Shown: one piece after another, positions 43,353-52,381 of the stretch | Layout: each line of letters begins with the position of its first letter | How positions within the stretch are numbered: the first letter of the stretch is position 1 | NCBI RefSeq assembly: GCF_021390435.2 | Contig: NZ_JAJVCN010000004.1 | Span: 62,001-126,000 of the forward strand | Direction of reading: 5' to 3' | Length of the DNA stretch: 64,000 nt | From: Kibdelosporangium philippinense | GTDB lineage: Bacteria; Actinomycetota; Actinomycetes; Mycobacteriales; Pseudonocardiaceae | Notes under the pieces: model-generated | What the model was told of the DNA's origin: nothing | The model's input: the letters and a program-made list of their open reading frames with translations, nothing else | Database searches by the model: none | Translations under genes and position numbers: made by a program

Positions 43353-43649
43353 CTTGTCCCCATGGTTCGCCGAGCTTCAGGGCGCTCCAACTTGCCAAGC
43401 ATGATTCTTGGTTGAGCAATCACCCTGGAGTCGAGAAGCGGGTATTCCGCGCCTTCATTCGCACGTCAAACCGCGCGGAGGCGAGACGCTCCGCACCACA
43501 CACGGCGACACAGTTCGCGGGCAGTTCCAGCGCAGCGGTCGCCAGGTACAGGCGCCTATGTTCGCCTTGCCCGGAAGACAACCTGTCCGGCGAAAACTTC
43601 GATCCGCCAAACACCCGTTCCCCGCACAGAGTCACTAGGCTCCCTGGGC

Positions 43650-44036
43650 ATGGCGGTGCTGAAGTGGATCGCTGTCGTCCTTTGCGTCGTGCAGGGCTCT
43701 TACATGCTCATCGACGGTACGAGAGCTCTCGTGACCGGCAGTTACATCACGCCCAGCTCCGGTGATCACACAGGCCAACTCGGCCCATGGGCCCGACTCG
43801 TCGCCCGCGTAGGCATCAACCCAGAGTCCGTCGGCATGAAGTCAACCTTCGTGGTGCTCGGCCTGGCATGGCTCGCCGCAGCTGTCGGGCTAGCCTTCGA
43901 AGCCACATGGTCGTGGACCGCAGCGCTCATAGTGGCAATCGCGAGCGTCTGGTACTTGGTGCCAGGCACAGTGATCAGCGTGATCACACTGGTCCTGCTC
44001 GTAGCCACACCGCTGCGCTCAATCGGCCGGTCCTGA
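43650..44036 (+). CDS. Small membrane protein
   Basis: 128 aa with four likely helices (LKWIAVVLCVVQGSYMLIDG, TFVVLGLAWLAAAVGLAFEA, WTAALIVAIASVWYLV, VISVITLVLLVATPL). Conserved hypothetical type; function unknown. The 297 bases before it (43353-43649) show no convincing gene. Confidence 0.75.
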   Translation: MAVLKWIAVVLCVVQGSYMLIDGTRALVTGSYITPSSGDHTGQLGPWARLVARVGINPESVGMKSTFVVLGLAWLAAAVGLAFEATWSWTAALIVAIASVWYLVPGTVISVITLVLLVATPLRSIGRS

Positions 44037-44108
44037 CCGGCATCGATCACCCACAAATCCAACTCGCCCCAGTCGTCACCCGGCGTCCGACTGCGAGAGG
44101 AAACCCTT

Positions 44109-44567
44109 GTGTCTCAACCGTATACGCCACGAGAGCTAGTCTCGCGACTGATCGACCTCTTCGCCGAGGGACGCTTCGCGGACGTGCCCAACTTCTACGC
44201 CCAAGACTGCGAGCTCGAAATACGGTTCGCATTACCCACAGCGCAGGTAGTGCGCGGCCGCGACGGCATCCGGGCCATGGTGAACGCCGTGGATCCCAGC
44301 GCCTACCCCAAAATGGCCGTGTCAGACCTCGTCATCCACGAAACCAAGGACCCAGAGGTCATCATCGCAGAATGGGACTACACAGGCACAGCCCCGGACG
44401 GCACACCATTCCGCAACGGCAACATCATCGTCGTCCGCGTACGTGACGGCAAAGTCGTCCATTCCCGCGACTACCACAACCACATCGCCCGAGCGGCCGC
44501 TGTCGGAAGGCTGCCAAACCTCCTGTCCTCCCTCAACCCCAACCCGAGCAGACAGACCGAACACTGA
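44109..44567 (+). CDS. NTF2/SnoaL-like protein
   Basis: 152 aa from GTG 44109 with GAGAGGAAA upstream. Alpha+beta fold: helical LVSRLIDLFAEGRFADVPNF, VRGRDGIRAMVNAV, EWDYTGTAPDGTPFRNGN and VRDGKVVHSRDYHN, the usual SnoaL/ketosteroid-isomerase-like pattern. Either an isomerase/cyclase or a binding protein; substrate unknown. Confidence 0.83.
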   Translation: MSQPYTPRELVSRLIDLFAEGRFADVPNFYAQDCELEIRFALPTAQVVRGRDGIRAMVNAVDPSAYPKMAVSDLVIHETKDPEVIIAEWDYTGTAPDGTPFRNGNIIVVRVRDGKVVHSRDYHNHIARAAAVGRLPNLLSSLNPNPSRQTEH

Positions 44568-44649
44568 TTTCCCCGTACCCGCAGCGCGTGCAGTGGAGCA
44601 GTAGAGCTTGCCCTACCGAGTACTCGGCCGCCTCCGGGCTCGGTGATGC

Positions 44650-44799
44650 CTATCTTCGGTCGATCAGGTCCTGGTGCTTCCAGCGATACAAACAGGACTG
44701 CGCCACGCCCAGCGACGCGGTCACCTCAAGCACCGACCGGCTCGATGAGATCAGGTCCAGAGCACGCCGCCGAAACTCCGGCGGATAAGGCTTCGGTAC
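44650..44799 (-). pseudogene. IS3-family OrfA fragment
   Basis: Reads VPKPYPPEFRRRALDLISSS, RSVLEVTASLGVAQSCLYRW, KHQDLIDRR then stop: the N-terminal HTH of an IS3-type OrfA. No start codon in frame (TGA just upstream) and no C-terminal part or OrfB, so it is a ~150-bp relic. The rest of 44568-45004 holds no recognisable gene. Confidence 0.7.
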
Positions 44800-45004
44800 G
44801 ACGAACGATCTCCCTCAGCATGATCATCGAACCGTATCTCTCTCAACGTCCGCGCCCGTCAAACGGCGGCAACATCAGTCAAAACGGGGCAACTCCAGGG
44901 CCGAGCTGGATCCTCCCCGAACAAGAGGAGGCCAACAGCATCACCATCGCGCCCAACGCCGCCCCCGATACGCGCGCGTGGTTCGCTGGAACGGTGTCGA
45001 GACC

Positions 45005-45532
45005 TTACGGGATCGGATCGGCTGGTGTCGGCCCCGCTGTCCACATAGGTCCGTAGGTCGCGACGAAGTACTGCGCGCTCTCGCGAACTTCGGGGTTGCT
45101 GCTCTCTTCGGCTTGGCGGACGACCTGTTCGAGCAGGGACCATGCCTGCAGCCGTGCGGCGAGGCTGGCCAAGTACCAGTAGTCGTCGTCCTCGGCTGCG
45201 GCCAGTTCCGTGAGGAACAGCGGCTCGAGGACTGGCAGGAGACGGTCGAGAGGAACATGGGCGATGGCGTCTTGAGCGGCTCGCAACCATCGATGCGACA
45301 TTGCCAAGGGCATCAGCTCGGGGAGCAGGGATGTGGTGTCGTGGTTGAAGCTTGAGAGGAAGTCAAGTGCGGTTCCCTGGTGCCAAGCCCCGGCCGCCGG
45401 GCTGAGCGCGGTTCGAAGGATTGCGGTTTTGTCTGTGGCTTGCTGATAGAACTCAGCTTGGCGGCGGTGCATTTCCCGCTTGGTGCCGACGAAGGCGTCC
45501 CACAGCTCTTGGTCGGAAGGTGACGTGCTCAC
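45005..45532 (-). CDS. Unknown helical protein
   Basis: 175 aa, GTG start 45532 (VSTSPSDQELWDAFVGTKRE). All-helical, possibly HEAT/ARM-like (PVLEPLFLTELAAAEDDDYW, YLASLAARLQAWSLLEQVVR). No motif recognised. Size and acidity are immunity-like. Upstream is galE on the same strand; distance 157 bases. Confidence 0.6.
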   Translation of the reverse strand: MSTSPSDQELWDAFVGTKREMHRRQAEFYQQATDKTAILRTALSPAAGAWHQGTALDFLSSFNHDTTSLLPELMPLAMSHRWLRAAQDAIAHVPLDRLLPVLEPLFLTELAAAEDDDYWYLASLAARLQAWSLLEQVVRQAEESSNPEVRESAQYFVATYGPMWTAGPTPADPIP

Positions 45533-45688
45533 GAGTACTCCAGGGGATCGAGGGTGACCATGCAATGCGATGCCTGGAGATGCGAGGGGCCGTCATCGCG
45601 GCGCTGCTCGGGTTCTTCGGTCGCGGGGGCCTGATATGCGAAAGGCGCCCGCGTTCACCAGGAACGGGACGCCGTGCGCAGACTCTGA

Positions 45689-46645
45689 TCAGCCGCGGGA
45701 CTGGGTGAAGGTCCAGGCGTCCTCGACGATCGTGGTGATGTCGGCTCGTTCGGGCTTCCAGCCGAGTTCGGTGCGGGCGCGTTCGCTTGAGGCGACGAGC
45801 ACCGCGGGGTCACCGGCGCGTCGGGGGGCGACCTTCGCGGGGATCGCGTGGCCCGTTGCCTGCCTGCAGGCCTCGATGACCTGCAGGACGGAGAAACCGG
45901 TGCCGTTGCCGAGGTTGTAGATGGCGTGCTTGCCCTCGGTCGCGTTCTCGATCGCCAGCAGGTGCGCGTCCGCCAGGTCCGTGACGTGGATGTAGTCGCG
46001 GATGCAGGTGCCGTCCTCGGTCGGCCAGTCGTCGCCGAAGATCTGGATGTGCTCACGCTGCCCGGTCGCGACCTGCAAGACCAGCGGGATCAGGTGGGTC
46101 TCGGTGGCGTGCCGCTCGCCGTAGCGGCCCTGGGCGCCCGCCACGTTGAAGTACCGCAGGCTGACCGCGGCCAGGCCGTGGGCTGCCGCGTACGAGGTGA
46201 TCATGTGGTCGACGGCCAGCTTGGTCGCGCCGTAGGTGTTCGTCGGGCGGGTGGGCGCGGTCTCCGGGATGGGGACCTCGTCCGGTTCGCCGTACACCGC
46301 GGCCGTGGAGGAGAAGACCAGGCGTGGGGTGCCGTGCTCACGCATGGCGTCCAGCAGGCGCAGCGTGGTCACCACGTTGCCGTGCCAGTACTTCGCCGGG
46401 TCCTGCATGGACTCGCCGACCAGGGACTTCGCCGCGAAGTGCAGCACACCGTCGAAGCCTTCGCCAAGTACCGTGCTCGCCACGTCGGCGAAGTCGGCCT
46501 GGATCAGCCGACAGCCCTCGGGCACGGCGTCCGCGTGCCCGGTCGACAGGTCGTCGACCACGACGACCTCATGGCCTGCCTCGACGAGCCGCGCGGAGCA
46601 GTTGCTTCCGACGTACCCAGCACCGCCCGTGACGAGCAGCTTCAC
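45689..46645 (-). CDS. galE: UDP-glucose 4-epimerase
   Basis: 318 aa short-chain dehydrogenase/reductase. GGAGYVGSNC (NAD loop), SSTAAVYG (catalytic Ser), YGATKLAVD (Tyr-x3-Lys), RYFNVAGA and DYIHVTDLA are the GalE signatures. Interconverts UDP-galactose and UDP-glucose in the Leloir pathway. It starts 18 bases behind galK, so the two are co-transcribed. Fits the upstream alpha-galactoside cluster. Confidence 0.96.
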   Translation of the reverse strand: MKLLVTGGAGYVGSNCSARLVEAGHEVVVVDDLSTGHADAVPEGCRLIQADFADVASTVLGEGFDGVLHFAAKSLVGESMQDPAKYWHGNVVTTLRLLDAMREHGTPRLVFSSTAAVYGEPDEVPIPETAPTRPTNTYGATKLAVDHMITSYAAAHGLAAVSLRYFNVAGAQGRYGERHATETHLIPLVLQVATGQREHIQIFGDDWPTEDGTCIRDYIHVTDLADAHLLAIENATEGKHAIYNLGNGTGFSVLQVIEACRQATGHAIPAKVAPRRAGDPAVLVASSERARTELGWKPERADITTIVEDAWTFTQSRG

Positions 46646-46663
46646 TGGCGAGTCCCCTTTCGA

Positions 46664-47817
<1,154 letters not shown>

Positions 47818-47821
<4 letters not shown>

Positions 47822-48513
47822 TCGGACCGCACCAATACCGCGTGCAGCACCGACGGCTCCAGCTGGACGGAGTTGCCCGCGCCGCTGACCTCGATCAGGT
47901 TGCCATCGCCCTTGGACGGACCGACGTTGACGGTCTGACCGGGAAGCAGACCGACCGACTTCAGCTCGGCCATCAGGTCGGGATCCATCTGCACGTGCTC
48001 GGCGATCCGGCGGATGACGACCTTGCCGCCGCCGCGGCGGGCGACCTCGTCGATCCGGATCAGTTCGGCCTCGGCAGGCGGTGCTGGCTCGCCGTCGCCC
48101 AGCTTGTCCAAGCCGGGGATCGGGTTGCCGTACGGCGAGGTGGTCGGGTTGCCGAGCAGCTTGACCAGCTTGCGCTCGACCGCCTCGCTCATCACGTGCT
48201 CCCAGCGGCATGCCTCGCTGTGCACGTGTTCCCATTCGAGGCCGATCACGTCGACGAGCAGCCGCTCGGCCAGCCGGTGCTTGCGCATCACGGCGATCGC
48301 CAGGTCACGGCCGTGATCGGTCAGTTCGAGGTGACGATCGTCGGCGACAACGAGCAGTCCGTCGCGTTCCATCCGGCCGACCGTCTGGCTCACTGTCGGG
48401 CCGCTCTGCCCGAGCCGTTCCGCGATTCGCGCGCGGAGTGGCACCACACCTTCTTCTTCGAGTTCGTAGATGGTGCGTAGGTACATCTCTGTGGTGTCGA
48501 TGAGCTCGTTCAC
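47818..48513 (-). CDS. ideR: Iron-dependent regulator, IdeR/DtxR family
   Basis: 231 aa from GTG 48513 (VNELIDTTEMYLRTIYELEE); IdeR is 230. All DtxR metal ligands occur at the family numbers: M10, C102, E105, H106 (site 2) and H79, E83, H98 (site 1). C-terminal SH3-like domain (LLPGQTVNVG). The recognition helix GPTVSQTVGRMER is intact. Master regulator of iron uptake and storage, binding DNA with Fe2+. Oddly followed by galK (GTGA overlap). Confidence 0.95.
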
Positions 48514-49133
48514 GCCGCTACCCCTTCGTCGGCGTCCATGGTAGTCGCACCCTCTGACAGTTCTTGTGCCTGTCACGTGGCCGTCACCGGCTGTCGCAGG
48601 CGAGGCTGGCGGAGTGCGCGCACTTGTCTCCACTTCGGAACTGGCCGACTTGCTGAATGATTCCCGGCCGCCGGTGCTGCTGGATGTCCGCTGGATGCCG
48701 GGCGGTCCGTCCGGCCGGGTGTCCTACGTGGCCGGACACCTGCCGGGCGCGGTGTTCCTCGATCTGGACGCCGACCTCGCGGCACTGCCTGGAAAATGCG
48801 GCCGCCACCCGCTGCCCAAGCCGGAAGACCTGGAGGAAGTCCTGCGTGCGGCAGGTGTGAACAGCGATTCGGCCGTGGTCGTCTACGACGGCGGAAACGG
48901 CTCGGTAGCAGCCAGAGCCTGGTGGCTGCTTCGCTGGGCGGGTCACTCGAACGTGGCGGTGCTGGACGGAGGTTACGCGGCGTGGGAACAAGAAGGCCGC
49001 CCGTTGACCACGGAAGTCCCGCAGCCGAAACGGGGTGACATCGATGTCACCCCGGGGGCAATGCCCACAGTGGACGCGGATGAAGCGGCAGACCTCGCCA
49101 AGAACGGCGTACTACTAGGGTCTGTTTCGAAAG

Positions 49134-50011
49134 TCATGGGAGCCACTCGTTGATCGCTGCGATGGTGACCGTGGTTTCGTAGCGAACGGCGAGCTTGTCG
49201 TATCTGGTGGCGACGGCTCGGTTTCGTTTGAGACGGTTGATCCCGCACTCGACAGCGTGCCGTTGCTTGTAGATCTCCTTGTCGAATGCGGGTGGTCGTC
49301 CTCCGTGTGAGCCCTTGTTCTTGCGGTTGCGGACCTGGTCGGCCTTGTCCGGGATGGTGCAGCGGATACCGCGCCTGCGCAGGTAGGCGCGGTTGGCGCG
49401 GGACCCGTAGGCTTTGTCGCCGAGCACCCGATTCGGGCGGCAGCGCGGCCGACCGCGATCCCGCCGGGGTACCCGGATACGGTCGAGCACCACCTGAAAC
49501 TGGGGCGAGTCACCTCGCTGGCCAGCGGTGATCACGATTGATAAGGGCTTTTGTCCCTGCTCGACCGCCAGGTGAGTCTTGGTCGTCAACCCGCCTCGGG
49601 AGCGCCCCAGCCCGTGATCGGCCGGTTCGACCTCGACCCCGCCCGGAGACTCCTTCTGGAGATCCCCTTTTGACGCGCACCAGCCGCGTGCTGGTGCGCA
49701 CGAGCCACCGTGGAGTCCACGCTGACATCCCAGGTGATCAGGCCCGCAGCGTCCGCGTCCGCCTGCAACGCGACCAGAATCCTCTTCCACGTGCCATCCC
49801 GTTGCCACCGCCGGAACAAGCCATACACCGTCTCCCACGGGCCGTAACGCTCCGGCAGATCCCGCCACGGCACACCGGTTCGAACCCGAAACCGGATCCC
49901 GTCAATAAGCTTCCGCTTCGCATGCTTCGGCGGCCTGCCAGGCTTCTTGCCCCTGGGCAGCAAGGGTTCCAGCTTCGCCCACTGCTCGTTGGTCAGATCA
50001 CCACGCCCCAC
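49134..50011 (-). CDS. IS5-family DDE transposase, made by -1 frameshift
   Basis: Frame A (50011 to ~49664) encodes MGRGDLTNEQWAKLEPLLPR, a GRPPKH patch, GVPWRDLPERYGPW, and VSVDSTVARAHQHA (first Asp). Frame B (to 49134) encodes RSRGGLTTKTHLAV, VLGDKAYGSRANR (second Asp) and RHAVECGINRLKRNR (Glu). The joint is the heptamer A_AAG_GGG (49670-49664), after which -1 gives ...QKGDLQKE..., matching single-frame relatives. About 292 aa in total. Confidence 0.85.
49664..49670 (-). other. Slippery heptamer A_AAG_GGG for -1 frameshifting
   Basis: On the minus strand, frame A codons CAA AAG GGG contain X_XXY_YYZ in the right phase. Slipping one base back yields GAT as the next codon and enters frame B. 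It sits exactly where the two frames' homology changes over. Confidence 0.65.
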
Positions 50012-50566
50012 GAATCAAGATCATCTCAAACCTTGATCAACTTGTGAAACAGGCCCTAGATGCCCGCGCGCCGGAACGGTATCGAGGTGAAACCGAACCG
50101 ATCGACCCACGCCCCGGACACATTCCAGGAGCAGTGAACGCGCCATTCACCGGCCACATAAACCAGGAAGGCCGTTGGCTCTCGGCAGGCGAATTGGCGG
50201 ACCGGTTCCGATCGCTGGGTGTGCATGAGGCAGCGGAGATCGGCGCCTACTGCGGCTCGGGGGTCACGGCTTCATCGGTGGTGCTGGCGCTGGAGGTGGC
50301 AGGGGTGACCGATCCGGAGAACCCGGCGGCGCTCTACCCAGGTTCATGGTCGGAATGGTCTTCGGATCCGGACCGGCCTGCCGAGAAGGGGTAGTACGTG
50401 CTTGGCGCACGTGACTGAGATCCGCTGATGGCGATGGCTGAGGGGAAGCTGCCTGAATTGGGCTGCTCCTTGGCCGTGGCCGGAGCGCTGGTCGAGATCC
50501 GCTAGTGGCCGTGGCTGCTTGGGAAGGTGGCCGGATCGGCTTGGTGCTTCGCCGAGCTCTACTGCC

Positions 50567-51178
50567 TCAGCTGTTGTCGGGGAGCTTGCTGAAGACGTGC
50601 TTCGCGAGCTTCTCGACCGTCGCGCAGATCGGTTCGGTTGGGCCGTTCAGCACGAGGCTGACCCACAGCACGCGGTACTTCACCGCCTGCTGGTCGGTCA
50701 GCGCTATCCGGAGGTCGCACGTGGTGTCGACGGTGCTGAGCCGGTGCGCGGTGTTGCCTTCGAAGGTCGTTGCCTCGGTGTTCTGCGGGTCGATCGTCTC
50801 CGTCAGCACGACCAGTGCGATTCCGGCGGGCGTGCCGGAGCGGTCCAGCGTGTAGTTGCAGAAGCCCGCGTCCTCGGGTTCCGCGGTCGCCGTCGTACCT
50901 GTGATGCGGCTGATGTCCGCCGGGGTTACGAAGGTTCCGCATGCCGGAGCCGTGGTGAGGGTTTTGCGTTTGGCGATGGTCAGCGGTGGTCCGGATGTGG
51001 TGGTCGTCGGGCGTGTGGTGGTGGAGGGGTACGAGGGTTCGGTGGGGTAGGGCGGTTCTTGCGTCGTTGTGATGATCGAATCGCTCGGGGCGGCGGCGAG
51101 CGGTGTTCCCTCTGTTGGCTGGGTGCAGGCCGCAGCTGACAGGACGAGTGCCACACAGCACATGAACCGTCGGATCAC
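50567..51178 (-). CDS. DUF3558 lipoprotein
   Basis: 203 aa, GTG start 51178 (VIRRFMCCVALVLSAAACTQ). Lipobox SAAC, Thr/Pro-rich linker (TTTRPTTTTSGPP), then the DUF3558 domain with C...FVTPADISRITG, GFCNYTLDR and a C-terminal CATVEKLAKHVFSKLP. Common actinobacterial surface lipoprotein family, function unknown. The 172 bases to its left (50395-50566) show only a short direct repeat (GAGATCCGCT). Confidence 0.82.
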   Translation of the reverse strand: MIRRFMCCVALVLSAAACTQPTEGTPLAAAPSDSIITTTQEPPYPTEPSYPSTTTRPTTTTSGPPLTIAKRKTLTTAPACGTFVTPADISRITGTTATAEPEDAGFCNYTLDRSGTPAGIALVVLTETIDPQNTEATTFEGNTAHRLSTVDTTCDLRIALTDQQAVKYRVLWVSLVLNGPTEPICATVEKLAKHVFSKLPDNS

Positions 51179-51201
51179 AGGGATCAGACTAGTGTTGTCC
51201 C

Positions 51202-52377
51202 ATGGGTACGCCAGCCGCTGTCGTATGGGACCCCGCACTTCTCGGTTACGACCTGGGTGGGGATCATCCGTTCAACCCTGTCAGGCTCGAGCTGACCATC
51301 GCGTTGGCCACGCAGCTCGGGGTTCTTGACGACGTCGAACTTCTCCGACCGGAACCCGCGCCGGACCACGAAATCGAACGAGTCCATGATGCGGAATACA
51401 TCGCTGCCGTCAAGGAAGCGCCGATGGTGGGCTGGGATGTCGGCCATGGCCTCGGCACGCCGGACAACCCCGTCTTCTCCAACATGCACGAGGCCACCTC
51501 GCTCGTGGTCGGGGCAACCCTGTTGGGCGCGCAGAAGATCGCGTCCGGTGCCACGAACCGTGCGGTGAACATCGCGGGCGGATTGCACCACGCGATGCGT
51601 GACCGGGCGGCCGGGTTCTGCGTCTACAACGACTGTGCGGTGGCCATTTCCTGGCTGTTGGACAACGGCGCTGACCGTGTCGCCTACATCGATGTCGACG
51701 TGCACCACGGTGACGGCACGCAAGCGGCGTTCTACAACGACCCACGCGTGCTGACGATCTCCTTGCACCAGAGTCCGATGACGCTCTTCCCGGGTACTGG
51801 CCGGGTTACCGAGCTCGGCGGGCCGGATGCGCAGGGCACGTCGGTGAACATTCCGTTGCCGCCGTTCACTCGTGACCCCGCATGGCAGCGTGCGTTCCAC
51901 GCCGTGGTTCCGAGCTTGCTCAAGGAGTTCCGGCCGGATGTCCTCGTCACTCAGTGCGGTGTGGACACTCACGAGGAGGACCCGCTCGCGGAGCTCTACC
52001 TGAGCGTGGACGGGCATCGCGAGACCTATCGGACGTTGCGGTCACTGGCCGAGCAGTACGCGGGCGGCAAGTGGCTTTCGATGGGCGGTGGTGGTTACCA
52101 GTTGCTGCGGGTGGTGCCGAGGTCGTGGACGCATCTGATCGCCACCGTCCTCGACCGCGACATTGAGCCGTCGACTCCGCTGCCGCACGACTGGGTGAAC
52201 AACGTCCAGCGGCGCGCGCCGAACGCGATTCTTCCGCGCACGATGACAGACGAGATGGATGTCAGCTTCGAACCGTGGGACGGGTCGACAAGCGAACCGG
52301 TCGACTCGGTGATCCGGGACGTCCGGCACGCGATCTTCCCGCTGCACGGATTGGATCCAGACGACCCCAGGGACTGA
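51202..52377 (+). CDS. acuC: AcuC-type deacetylase, histone-deacetylase family
   Basis: 391 aa. HDAC-like fold: AGGLHHAMRDRAAGFCVYND (His-His active site), DVDVHHGDGT with Zn ligands Asp166 and His168, QCGVDTHEEDPL (third ligand region) and GGGGYQ near the end. Class I-like acetyl-lysine deacetylase of the acetoin-utilisation AcuC family. Next gene is the acetyltransferase Pat, with 4 bases between. Confidence 0.93.
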   Translation: MGTPAAVVWDPALLGYDLGGDHPFNPVRLELTIALATQLGVLDDVELLRPEPAPDHEIERVHDAEYIAAVKEAPMVGWDVGHGLGTPDNPVFSNMHEATSLVVGATLLGAQKIASGATNRAVNIAGGLHHAMRDRAAGFCVYNDCAVAISWLLDNGADRVAYIDVDVHHGDGTQAAFYNDPRVLTISLHQSPMTLFPGTGRVTELGGPDAQGTSVNIPLPPFTRDPAWQRAFHAVVPSLLKEFRPDVLVTQCGVDTHEEDPLAELYLSVDGHRETYRTLRSLAEQYAGGKWLSMGGGGYQLLRVVPRSWTHLIATVLDRDIEPSTPLPHDWVNNVQRRAPNAILPRTMTDEMDVSFEPWDGSTSEPVDSVIRDVRHAIFPLHGLDPDDPRD

Positions 52378-52381
52378 AGAC

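Larger units (their letters stand above)
49118..50056 (-). mobile_element. IS5-family insertion sequence, 939 bp
   Basis: Imperfect terminal inverted repeats start GGGTCTGTTTC (49118) and, on the other strand, GGGCCTGTTTC (50056). Flanked by a TA duplication (49116-49117, 50057-50058), as in the IS427 group of IS5. One transposase in two overlapping frames, antisense to the host gene. Both ends and the transposase look intact. Confidence 0.88.
48614..50394 (+). pseudogene. Sulfurtransferase gene split by an IS element
   Basis: The 5' part (48614-49117, from GTG VRALVSTSELADLL) encodes the first rhodanese domain (VLLDVRWMPGG, YVAGHLPGAVFLD, VVYDGGNGS, WWLLRWAGH); the 3' part (50059-50394) the second (GHIPGAVNAPF, catalytic AYCGSGVTAS). 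Together 279 aa, the length of thiosulfate/3-mercaptopyruvate sulfurtransferases. The IS at 49118-50056 splits it; joining at TA restores VLL|DARAPERY in frame. Inactive here. Confidence 0.9.

Noticed and set aside
43420..43635. 71-codon frame on - before the small membrane protein
   Set aside because: Begins without a ribosome site and lacks a recognisable domain; could be a relic but not supportable.
47822..48235. N-terminal extension of galK
   Set aside because: Overlaps ideR entirely; the GTGA overlap start gives the normal galactokinase length.
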